From Paenibacillus sp. FSL R7-0345 (GTDB lineage: Bacteria; Bacillota; Bacilli; Paenibacillales; Paenibacillaceae), in the NCBI RefSeq assembly GCF_038595055.1, contig NZ_CP152002.1, positions 6,382,501 to 6,446,500 of the forward strand: 64,000 nt of DNA, written 5' to 3'. A program made the translations under genes and the position numbers. Within the stretch, counting starts at the first letter, position 1. Each line of letters begins with the position of its first letter. The notes beneath the pieces were generated by a model. It saw only the letters and a program-made list of their open reading frames with translations. It was not told where the DNA came from and did not search any database. Positions 57,396 through 64,000 of this stretch are shown here, piece after piece.

Positions 57396-57427
57396 TTAAG
57401 TCATGAGCTGGTGGTGACTTAAGTCAT
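57396..57427. promoter_or_regulatory. Candidate response-regulator operator (three half-sites)
   Basis: TTAAGTCA (57396-57403) and TGACTTAA (57415-57422) form a perfect 8-bp inverted repeat, and TTAAGTCAT recurs at 57419-57427, 23 bp from the first copy. The sites start 5 bp upstream of the ABC operon's -35 position and lie between the exporter and the two-component genes. This is where a NarL-type regulator such as the one at 58703 would activate the exporter. Confidence 0.6.
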
Positions 57428-57506
57428 CTCCTGAACCGGGAGCCGGGTATGCTAAGATGAATATAGACACTGACGGCCTTATATTATGATAAAAAGGATG
57501 AATCCC

Positions 57507-58664
57507 TTGACCAGAGAACTGCAGATCATCCGCTACGGACTGCTCATTATTCCGGCCATACTCTCCGTATATGTTTATGATTATCCGGACTACGGCTTGT
57601 TCACCTTCTACTTTCTGCTGCAGCTGCTGCTGGCGACCGCAGGCAGCCGGCTGCCCAGATCTTGGCCTGTGCTGGCTGCTATTCTTGAACTGCTATACAG
57701 TGCCTGGATGTGCCGGGAGTACGGGCTGATGATGATTTTTCCGGCGATCTCTGCGCTGCTCTGCTATTCCCGGCTGCTGCCCGGCTCAATGTCTATCCTG
57801 CTGGCCGGACTGCACCTGGGCGCTTTAAATGTTGCCTTCAGCGGGTCAGCCCTTCAGGAGCGGATCTACATGAATCTCACCTTCCTGCTGGCCGCCGGGC
57901 TGAACGAGCTGCTATGGCGGACCGGGCGCGGCCGGGAAGATACCCTGTTCCTGTATGACGAGCTGCGTAAAAAGCATTTTGAGCTGGATGAAGCCCGCAA
58001 CCGGCTGCTGCAGTTCGCCTCCCAGGTGGAGAACGCGGCACAGGCAGAGGAACGTGTGCGGATCTCACGGCAGCTGCATGATGATATCGGCCACCGCCTG
58101 ATCCGTGTCAAAATGATGGTTGAAGCCGCTATCCATACCCTGCCGGTCTCGCCTGAAGCAGGCCTGGACATGATGGGCCAGATCCGCGACCAGCTGGCCG
58201 CCAGTATGGACAATATGCGGACTGCCCTGCGGCAGGTTAACTACGCTCCACAGCTCGAGGGAGCCTACGCCCTGGACCGGCTGCTGGAGGAGACCGGGCG
58301 TGATACCGGTATAGAGACCTCTTATCAGGTAGAGGGATATGCTTATCCGCTCTATCCGAGCATACAGGTGGTGCTCTACAAAAATGCCCGGGAGGCATTA
58401 ACCAATGCCCTGCGGCACGGAAAAGCGACCTCTGTCTGGATCTCTGTAAACTACAGTGAGCGTGAGGTTATTATGGAGGTCGGCAACAACGGCCTGCTGC
58501 CCGAAGACGATCAGCTGCGCAGGCTGCAGACGGGCGGCGGCATGGGGCTGAAAGGAATGAGCGAGCGCACCAGCCTTGTTGGCGGAACACTGGAGATGCG
58601 TGCGGCAGCGCCCTTTACGGTGGTAACCAAGCTGCCTGTTTACAGGCAGGGTGATTTTAAGTGA
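57507..58664 (+). CDS. Sensor histidine kinase, LnrJ-like (HisKA_3)
   Basis: This kinase of about 385 residues has five to six membrane helices with almost no outside domain (residues 10-140), then a dimerisation helix with the phospho-accepting histidine in RISRQLHDDIGHRL (His191) and a HATPase_c domain (N box REALTNALRHGKA, G box GGGMGLKGMSERTSLVGG). Kinases with this layout often sense membrane stress or a linked ABC exporter. B. subtilis LnrJ (YfiJ) has about 400 residues. A TTG start at 57507 is preferred because AAAAAGGA lies 8 bp upstream; an ATG at 57486 has no site. The partner regulator follows after 38 bp. Confidence 0.87.
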   Translation: MTRELQIIRYGLLIIPAILSVYVYDYPDYGLFTFYFLLQLLLATAGSRLPRSWPVLAAILELLYSAWMCREYGLMMIFPAISALLCYSRLLPGSMSILLAGLHLGALNVAFSGSALQERIYMNLTFLLAAGLNELLWRTGRGREDTLFLYDELRKKHFELDEARNRLLQFASQVENAAQAEERVRISRQLHDDIGHRLIRVKMMVEAAIHTLPVSPEAGLDMMGQIRDQLAASMDNMRTALRQVNYAPQLEGAYALDRLLEETGRDTGIETSYQVEGYAYPLYPSIQVVLYKNAREALTNALRHGKATSVWISVNYSEREVIMEVGNNGLLPEDDQLRRLQTGGGMGLKGMSERTSLVGGTLEMRAAAPFTVVTKLPVYRQGDFK

Positions 58665-58702
58665 GTACATTAACTTAGTTCAATAAGAGAGGAGCTCTCT
58701 AT

Positions 58703-59362
58703 ATGATTAAAGTTGTAATTGTTGACGATGATCCTTTTATCCGTGAGAGCCTGAAGGTGCTGGTCGGCCTGGATGCGGAGATTGAGGTAGCCGGCTGTGC
58801 CGGTGACGGCCGTGAGGCGCTGACGCTGCTGCAGGAGCTGCCCGATGCCGCTGACGTTGTCCTGATGGATATCCGGATGCCCGGCTGCGACGGAGTCGAG
58901 GGGACCCGCCGGATTAAGGCGGCTTTTCCGCAGGTATCTGTCCTGATGCTGACCACCTTTGACGATGACGAATATATAATTGAAGCACTGCGGGGCGGAG
59001 CCAGCGGGTATCTGCTGAAGAATATTCCGCCTGACCGGATTATTCAGGGGATCAAAACCGTACATCAGGGCAATATGCTGATCCACCCCGACATTGCCCG
59101 CAAAATGGCGGGATTTCTCCAGCCTGCTCCAGCCAGGCCGGATGCCGGGGAGATTCCCCCTTTGGATTCCTGCGGTCTGACTAAGGCCGAGCACGGCATC
59201 GTCGCCTCCATTGCCGAAGGGCTCACCAATAAAGAGATCGCTGCCAAGCTGTTCCTGAGCGAGGGCACCGTCAAAAACTACATCACCGACATCCTCAGCA
59301 AGCTTGGCCTGCGTGACCGCACGCAGATTGCGATTTTTTATTTGAAGAGCTCGCGGGGGTAG
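58703..59362 (+). CDS. Response regulator, NarL/LuxR family, LnrK-like
   Basis: This 219-residue regulator has a receiver domain (acidic VDDDPF, phospho-acceptor Asp56 in VVLMDIRMPG, switch threonine in LMLTTFDDDEY, lysine in GYLLKNIPPD) and a LuxR-type helix-turn-helix (LTKAEHGIVASIAEGLTNKE, LFLSEGTVKNYITDILSKLG). Its length is close to B. subtilis LnrK (YfiK). GAGAGGAG lies 8 bp before the ATG. It should be phosphorylated by the upstream kinase and activate the divergent ABC exporter. Confidence 0.9.
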   Translation: MIKVVIVDDDPFIRESLKVLVGLDAEIEVAGCAGDGREALTLLQELPDAADVVLMDIRMPGCDGVEGTRRIKAAFPQVSVLMLTTFDDDEYIIEALRGGASGYLLKNIPPDRIIQGIKTVHQGNMLIHPDIARKMAGFLQPAPARPDAGEIPPLDSCGLTKAEHGIVASIAEGLTNKEIAAKLFLSEGTVKNYITDILSKLGLRDRTQIAIFYLKSSRG

Positions 59363-59520
59363 CAGTGTAATAACGATTGCTGATACAATCCCCACCATAT
59401 GAAGGCCTGACAGTCACCGCCATTACCAATGCTATAGCTGTACTCATCGGAGCAGGGAGTAAAAGGAAGGTGCGGCTGTAACTTATGACCAAACACACGG
59501 AGCCCCGCCTCCCCCGGCGC

Positions 59521-59703
59521 TAACGGACCCAGATGCCCTTATTTCCACCTTTATCCAACATCTGTCATGCTAACGGACACCATCGCCTTTATTTACCTGA
59601 ATTCTTGGTGTAAATGGCTGTTTATTAAGAAATAAGAGCAGTACAGTCCGTTAAAATGGTAAAGTTGCTCCACAGGGCAAAATAACGTCACTCAGGTCCG
59701 TTA
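59521..59703. repeat. Four copies of TAACGGAC-N10-TTATTT as two inward-facing 50-bp tandem pairs
   Basis: TAACGGAC occurs at 59521-59528 and 59571-59578 on the plus strand, and its complement at 59646-59653 and 59696-59703. Each copy is followed, after exactly 10 variable bases, by TTATTT. Both pairs have a 50-bp period, and the pairs face each other around a centre near 59612. The 10-base spacers differ among the copies, so the shared bases stand out as conserved. The gap 59363-59749 has no open frame with a ribosome binding site. Confidence 0.88.
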
Positions 59704-59749
59704 ACTCACCAGTCTCCCGCTATCTACGTGCGAGTACACTATAATAAAT

Positions 59750-59790
59750 AAGGCCAGCTCCCCGCGGTTACAGCGGGAGGCTGGCCTTTT
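59750..59790 (-). terminator. Terminator after minJ-like gene
   Basis: AAGGCCAGC and CTGGCCTT form the lower stem, with TCCCCGC/GCGGGA above it, and T-rich sequence follows on both strands. It lies 54 bp after the minJ-like stop. Confidence 0.8.
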
Positions 59791-59843
59791 GTTCTATACG
59801 AATGGTGGCTGACTGAATACAGCCGATCTGGAATGCCGCCTGA

Positions 59844-61208
59844 TCAGGCATCCAGTGTCTCTGTCTTAACGGGTTCGGCCGGCTGCGGCTTCACACTACT
59901 GCTGGCCGGCTGGTTCACTTCGGCTCCGGTCCGTTTCAGACCGGCCGGCGTGATTCCCCTGCGGCGGGTACGGGTGCCCGTCTTCATGCCGATGATGCCA
60001 AAGATGCTGGTCGGCTTCGCTGCCGCTGTGACTGCTTCATCCGGTTCCGGCACGAGGATCATGCCAAGCTGGTGATGGTCGCCGTCATAGATCGGGCGCT
60101 GCATATATTTGCTCTCCCCGTCACGGTTCTGCACCTCCAGCTTGCAGTATGCCGGGTTCATGCGCAGTGCGTCATGCAGCTGTGCGGCCTCCGTCAACAG
60201 AACCCCGTTGACCTTAAGCAGCACTTCGCCCGGCAGGATGCCCATTTCCTCAGCCGGGCTGTCCGGCAGGACGGCCAGCACCTTGCGGCCGACCGGCGGA
60301 TGCACGAAGCTGGGGCTGGTACTGCGCTCCTCCAGAGCGCTGTACCAGTTCAGGCCTTCGTGCAGGAGAAGCGCGAGCAGCGCCGCAACCAGCGTCAGCG
60401 GGCTCCAGGCCGACGCCAGCAGGCTGACGCCCAGGAGGATAACGCTGTACGCCAGCAGCCGGCCTGAGGTGCGGGCGGCCTTGCGCGCCGGCAGCAGGCT
60501 CAGGGTCATCTCGCTGAAGCCGATGATGACCGGCAGCGACACCAGCCCAAGCCCGCCGCCCAGCAGCGGCTGCCAGGGCAGATCACCGGTTCCCGCTCCG
60601 GAGGGAACCAGCAGGAACAGCGGCAGCGGCCAGAAGGCCTCCAGCTGGTAGCCGCCGATGACCTTGCCGCGCTTGCCTTCCAGGAAGAGCGGCGCCGCCA
60701 GGCGCGCGCCCTGCCAGCGCGCAAGCAGTGCTTCGGCCAGATGGAGCATCCCGGCCAGTACGAGCAGCGCCGGGATGTCCATCTCCCGCAGCGCGGTAAC
60801 CAGCCGCCCTACCGTTCCGTCCTGCAATGCGTCCGGGAAGAAGGAGAAAATGAACTGTATAATACCTAGCAAACCAATAGAGTAGGCAAAGCACAGAAAG
60901 CGCACGCGGAAGAGCAGCAGAACCAGGCTGACAATCCAGATACAGATTACAGCATCAGGAGGCAGCGAAATTCCCAGGGCAACAGCCGCCACGGAAACGA
61001 GCAGCCCCATCACCAGTCCGCTCCACACCGTCCGCCACGTTTCCAGCCCCCAGCTATGCTGCTTTACATGAATCAGCTTGCGCTCCTGCGCCACCTGCCT
61101 GCGGTAATAAAGGACAATAAACAGAAGGGCGATGTAATAATACGGTTGAATCAGCAGATGTATGACCGCTGTGCCCAAGCTTGTAAGCAGTTCTAGCATA
61201 TCATTCAA
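59844..61208 (-). CDS. minJ: MinJ-like cell-division topology protein (membrane PDZ protein)
   Basis: This 454-residue protein has about eight membrane helices (residues 10-300) followed by a PDZ domain (VLAVLPDSPAEEMGILPGE, VLLKVNGVLLTEAAQLHDAL). That layout and its place next to ctpB match B. subtilis MinJ (YvjD, about 397 residues), which links DivIVA to MinCD and steers septum placement. A C-terminal tail of about 65 residues rich in Pro, Thr, Lys and Arg is extra. A TTG start at 61208 has AAGGAG 12 bp upstream; ATG 61199 is the alternative. It is the last gene of [M23]-ctpB-minJ, although a terminator follows ctpB. Confidence 0.8.
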   Translation of the reverse strand: MNDMLELLTSLGTAVIHLLIQPYYYIALLFIVLYYRRQVAQERKLIHVKQHSWGLETWRTVWSGLVMGLLVSVAAVALGISLPPDAVICIWIVSLVLLLFRVRFLCFAYSIGLLGIIQFIFSFFPDALQDGTVGRLVTALREMDIPALLVLAGMLHLAEALLARWQGARLAAPLFLEGKRGKVIGGYQLEAFWPLPLFLLVPSGAGTGDLPWQPLLGGGLGLVSLPVIIGFSEMTLSLLPARKAARTSGRLLAYSVILLGVSLLASAWSPLTLVAALLALLLHEGLNWYSALEERSTSPSFVHPPVGRKVLAVLPDSPAEEMGILPGEVLLKVNGVLLTEAAQLHDALRMNPAYCKLEVQNRDGESKYMQRPIYDGDHHQLGMILVPEPDEAVTAAAKPTSIFGIIGMKTGTRTRRRGITPAGLKRTGAEVNQPASSSVKPQPAEPVKTETLDA

Positions 61209-61272
61209 ACTGTCGTCACACTCCTTATACTCGCTTTATGTATTTTCTTAAAATAATAGGTATGCAGCTTAT

Positions 61273-61301
61273 AAAAAAAAGAAGGCTGAATTCAGCCTTC
61301 T
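61273..61301 (-). terminator. Terminator at the end of ctpB
   Basis: On the minus strand AGAAGGCTGAA pairs perfectly with TTCAGCCTTCT, followed by eight T. The stem begins within the ctpB stop codon region. Confidence 0.9.
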
Positions 61302-62770
61302 TACTTGTTCGACGCGGCTTTCTGGATTTCCTTCCGCACCTCTTCGATTCCCCGGTTGCGCTGGTTGTCATTGGCCGGGTCCTGAATGACCTTGATCAGA
61401 GCCAGCTCCAAAGCTTCGGCAGTTTTGGCGTCGATGGCGCCGGTTGCCTGCAGCTTGGATGTACTCTGGAATTTCTTCACTGCCTCTTTCGTCGCAGCGT
61501 CAAAATATCCGTCCTTCCGGCCCGGCTTATAGCCAAGGCCATCCAGCATCGTCTGCGCGCTTTTCACATCAGAGCTGTTCATATTGTATTGCAGCGTTAC
61601 ACTCTTGTTAATCGGTGCCACCGAGAAATAATCCGGCTGGGCTACTGCGATATCCGGCTCAATGCCTTTGCCGTGAATCCAGGTGCCGTCCGGGGTCAGC
61701 CACTTGGCAATCGTAATCTTCAGCAGGCTGCCGTCGCCCAGCTCTCTTTCGAAGCTGGTCTGCACCGTCCCCTTGCCGAAGGAATGTTCACCAATCAGCT
61801 TGGCTCCCGCAGATTGCTGCAGCGCTCCTGCCAGAATCTCCGAAGCGCTGGCGCTTCCCTTGTTCATCAGCACTACAACCGGATAGTCCTTGCTCGAGCC
61901 TTTAGAGGTACTGACTTCACGAGTTTTATCCTTACTTTCCACCTGGACAATAGTCTTGCCCGCAGGCACAAACTGCTCTGCCATCTCGATAACCCGCTGC
62001 AGCACACCGCCCGGATCATTGCGCACATCAATGACAAGCCCCTTCATGCCCTGCTTCTCCAGATTGTTCAGCTCTTCCTTAAACCGCTCAGCGGTATTCA
62101 TCGAGAACTGGGTCACTTCAATGACGCCGACTCCGTCCTTCTCCATAGTGGCATAGACGGTCTCCAGCTTCACATCATCGCGGGTAATAACAAATTCCAG
62201 CGGCTCCGCCGAACCAGTACGCTGTACCTTAAGCGTTGCCTTACTGCCTTTGGGCCCGCGGATCTTGGCAACAGCGTCATTCAGTTCCAGCCCTTCCAGC
62301 GTTTCGCCGTTTACGGACAGAATGACGTCCTTGGCCTGAATCCCGGCCTTTTCGGCCGGAGCTCCCTTAATCGGGGACACAACGACAACCTTGCCGTTAT
62401 CCGAGGATACCTCTGCGCCAATGCCGGAGAAGGAGCCTTCAATGCTCTCTTCAAACTTCTCTGCTGTTTCCTTGCCCATATAATTGGAATAAGGGTCGCC
62501 CAGTGCTTCCATCATACCGTTGACAGCACCGTCGATCAGCTTGTTCCGGTCCACCGTATCGTAGTAGTTATCTTCAATCAGGTTCAGCGCGGTGCCCAGC
62601 TTCTGGGATTCCTTATCCTGCAGGCCGCCACCTGTCTGCAAAACAGCTGTAACCCCTTCTCCCGCAGCTTGTCCGACAACCTGCATATAACCTGTCACGC
62701 CCAGGGTTAGAAGACTGCCGCAGAGCAGCGCAGCGACGATCATAAAGACCGCCGTGCTTTTCTTTAACAT
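61301..62770 (-). CDS. ctpB: S41-family carboxy-terminal processing protease CtpB
   Basis: This 489-residue secreted or membrane-anchored serine protease has an N-terminal signal anchor (STAVFMIVAALLCGSLLTLG), a PDZ domain (about residues 110-190; GSFSGIGAEV, GDVILSVNG-like VILSVNGETLEG), the S41 catalytic domain with Ser308 in NKGSASASE and Lys333 in HSFGKGTVQT, and a C-terminal peptidoglycan-binding domain (VKSAQTMLDGLGYKPGRKDG). The catalytic residues are almost at the B. subtilis CtpB positions, where the enzyme cleaves SpoIVFA to signal sigma-K activation in sporulation. ATG 62770 has GGTGGG 6 bp upstream; the longer frame from 62824 lacks a site. Confidence 0.93.
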   Translation of the reverse strand: MLKKSTAVFMIVAALLCGSLLTLGVTGYMQVVGQAAGEGVTAVLQTGGGLQDKESQKLGTALNLIEDNYYDTVDRNKLIDGAVNGMMEALGDPYSNYMGKETAEKFEESIEGSFSGIGAEVSSDNGKVVVVSPIKGAPAEKAGIQAKDVILSVNGETLEGLELNDAVAKIRGPKGSKATLKVQRTGSAEPLEFVITRDDVKLETVYATMEKDGVGVIEVTQFSMNTAERFKEELNNLEKQGMKGLVIDVRNDPGGVLQRVIEMAEQFVPAGKTIVQVESKDKTREVSTSKGSSKDYPVVVLMNKGSASASEILAGALQQSAGAKLIGEHSFGKGTVQTSFERELGDGSLLKITIAKWLTPDGTWIHGKGIEPDIAVAQPDYFSVAPINKSVTLQYNMNSSDVKSAQTMLDGLGYKPGRKDGYFDAATKEAVKKFQSTSKLQATGAIDAKTAEALELALIKVIQDPANDNQRNRGIEEVRKEIQKAASNK

Positions 62771-62906
62771 GATGTTCCCACCGTCCCTTCTGTCCATTCT
62801 CTCAAGCCCGCACCCGTCCGGCAAGGACGGTATCTCTTCCAGTATATGCCGCAGTGCGGATTAATATTTATTTCGCAGATCAAACTTATGATTTTTCAGG
62901 GTTAAT

Positions 62907-64000
62907 CTACAGATAAGGCATCGGATCAACAGTCTTGCCGTCTACCCGAACTTCAAAGTGCAGATGCGGTCCGGTGGAGCGTCCAGTGGAGCCGGATTCG
63001 GCAATTACTTCACCTCTGGAAACCTTGTCTCCAGGAGAAACCTTGAGGCCGCCCTCACGGATGTGGCCGTAAAGCGTCCATACACCGCCGCCGTGGTCAA
63101 TAATGACGCAGTAGCCGTAGCCGCTCCACCATTCGGCCACCAGGACAGTACCCGAGTCCGCAGCATGAATGCTCGTTCCCTGCGGAACTGCAAAGTCTAC
63201 GCCGGTATGCATTTTGCCGACCTCACCCGTTACCGGATGCGTCCGCTTTCCGTAACCCGAAGAGATCCGCGCCGAACCTACAGGCAGCAGGAACGGCCCG
63301 TCGCCGCCGGAATACTCCGAGGAGGAGCTTACACTGCTTACACCGCTGGAAGCCTTGGCCTTCGCTTTAGCTGCTGCTGCTTTGCGCGCCGCTTCCGCTT
63401 TGGCTGCTGCCGCTTTCGCTGCCGCCGCTCTGCGTGCCGCTTCCTCCGCTTTCAGCTTGTTCTTCTGTGTTTCGAGTGCGGAACGGTCACTGGCCAATTG
63501 CACCAGCTTGGCTTCCTGCTCCTCGGAAATTTCACCGGAAACAAGAATTTCTTCATCATAATAAGCAATAAGCTCCTGCTTCTCCGCTTCCTTCTCTTTA
63601 AGAATGCTGCGCTGATCCTCCAGATCGGTATACAGCTGCTTGGCATTGGCATACTGCCCTTCCAGCTCGATCTTCTTAGCCACCACGGTCTCTTTATCCA
63701 GCTTGTGCTGCTCCAGCAGATCCTGGTCCTGGTCTACGATCATTTTAAGCGAATCGGCCCGGTCCAGAAAATCCGAAAAGCTGGTCGAAGACAGCAGCAC
63801 GTCAAGATAGGAAACTGCCCCATCTGTATACATCAGGCGGACACGGGATTCCAGCAGCTTTTCACGCGAAGCAATCCGTTCCTCAGCATCACTCAGCTCG
63901 GTTGCCGTTACATTCAGCGACTCCTCGGTGCTGGCGATTTTGCCGGAAATGGCCGTCATTTCACCCTTCACCTGCGCAATCTGACCCAAGACATAGTCGA
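62907..64000 (-). CDS. M23 murein peptidase with coiled-coil N-terminus (EnvC-like), 5' truncated by window
   Basis: The frame stays open to the right edge, so the start and signal peptide are outside the window; at least 363 residues are seen. The N-terminal part is a long coiled coil (DAEERIASREKLLESRVRLM; LEGQYANAKQLYTDLEDQRS) that ends in an Ala/Lys-rich stretch. The C-terminal LytM domain has a full zinc site: GYGKRTHPVTGE, MHTGVDFAVP and GPHLHFEVRVDG. Unlike E. coli EnvC, which lacks catalytic residues, this one looks able to cut peptidoglycan. In Bacillales such a gene usually lies between ftsEX and ctpB and is controlled by FtsEX; ftsEX would be just off the edge. Confidence 0.88.
   Translation of the reverse strand, partial: DYVLGQIAQVKGEMTAISGKIASTEESLNVTATELSDAEERIASREKLLESRVRLMYTDGAVSYLDVLLSSTSFSDFLDRADSLKMIVDQDQDLLEQHKLDKETVVAKKIELEGQYANAKQLYTDLEDQRSILKEKEAEKQELIAYYDEEILVSGEISEEQEAKLVQLASDRSALETQKNKLKAEEAARRAAAAKAAAAKAEAARKAAAAKAKAKASSGVSSVSSSSEYSGGDGPFLLPVGSARISSGYGKRTHPVTGEVGKMHTGVDFAVPQGTSIHAADSGTVLVAEWWSGYGYCVIIDHGGGVWTLYGHIREGGLKVSPGDKVSRGEVIAESGSTGRSTGPHLHFEVRVDGKTVDPMPYL

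Noticed and set aside
59363..59749. A hidden small gene in the gap after the response regulator
   Set aside because: No frame has both a start with a ribosome binding site and sensible length; the visible structure is the repeat motif and not coding sequence.
61238..62710. 490-residue plus-strand frame opposite ctpB
   Set aside because: It is a shadow of CtpB, whose domains and catalytic residues are all intact on the minus strand. It would also start inside the ctpB terminator region.

Overview
The window looks like a chromosomal segment of a Paenibacillus-type Bacillales bacterium. The rrn operon has a 16S sequence with Bacillales-type ends and the leader element that precedes mature rRNAs in this group. 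Gene blocks pcrB-pcrA-ligA, gcvT-gcvPA-gcvPB behind a tandem glycine riboswitch, and [M23 peptidase]-ctpB-minJ are typical of the order. Ribosome binding sites are strong (GGAGG-like) and TTG/GTG starts are common. No plasmid, phage, IS or CRISPR signature was seen.

Layout. 1-3262: rRNA operon on the minus strand (partial 23S, tRNA-Ala(UGC), complete 16S, tandem promoters). 3411-6150: an Fsr-type MFS exporter and a membrane cytochrome/molybdopterin oxidoreductase fusion. 6248-11457: pcrB-pcrA-ligA. 11593-12459: a membrane-anchored GDPD-like protein. 12559-31250: a surface polysaccharide or glycoprotein-glycan locus: priming glycosyl-phosphate transferase, two GT2 enzymes, dTDP-rhamnose genes rfbDBCA, a sugar epimerase, a very large multidomain glycosyltransferase, another GT2, a Wzt/Wzm exporter pair, a GT4 enzyme, a divergent O-antigen-ligase/TPR protein, and galU. 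The middle of this locus (about 18.6-27.7 kb) is visibly AT-rich relative to both flanks. 31464-33983: a U32 peptidase-family protein with a long C-terminus. 34199-34408: a small membrane protein. 34731-40182: uvrA and uvrB, separated by an unusual non-coding repeat region. 40362-42744: a MotA/MotB stator pair and an unknown membrane protein. 42888-47712: glycine cleavage genes, with gcvH divergent from riboswitch-controlled gcvT-gcvPA-gcvPB. 47935-50597: an uncharacterised ABC-2 exporter. 50734-53742: an RND pump. 54049-59362: an LnrLMN-like ABC exporter divergent from an LnrJK-like two-component system, with a symmetric operator candidate between them. 59844-64000: minJ-like, ctpB and a 5'-truncated M23 peptidase, the block that usually follows ftsEX.

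How the genes work together. The glycan locus encodes a plausible full path: GalU and RfbABCD supply nucleotide sugars, the priming transferase starts the chain on undecaprenyl phosphate, the glycosyltransferases extend it, Wzm/Wzt export it, and the divergent ligase-like membrane protein may transfer it to a surface acceptor. This resembles S-layer glycosylation loci of Bacillales, but the acceptor is not in the window.

The most unusual non-coding structures are (i) four copies of TAACGGAC-N10-TTATTT at 59521-59703, arranged as two inward-facing tandem pairs, each with an exact 50-bp period; (ii) an eight-copy 38-40 bp tandem array at 37821-38119 between uvrB and uvrA, whose mini-hairpins show a compensatory base-pair change; and (iii) a complex palindromic element at 37660-37753 just upstream of uvrA.
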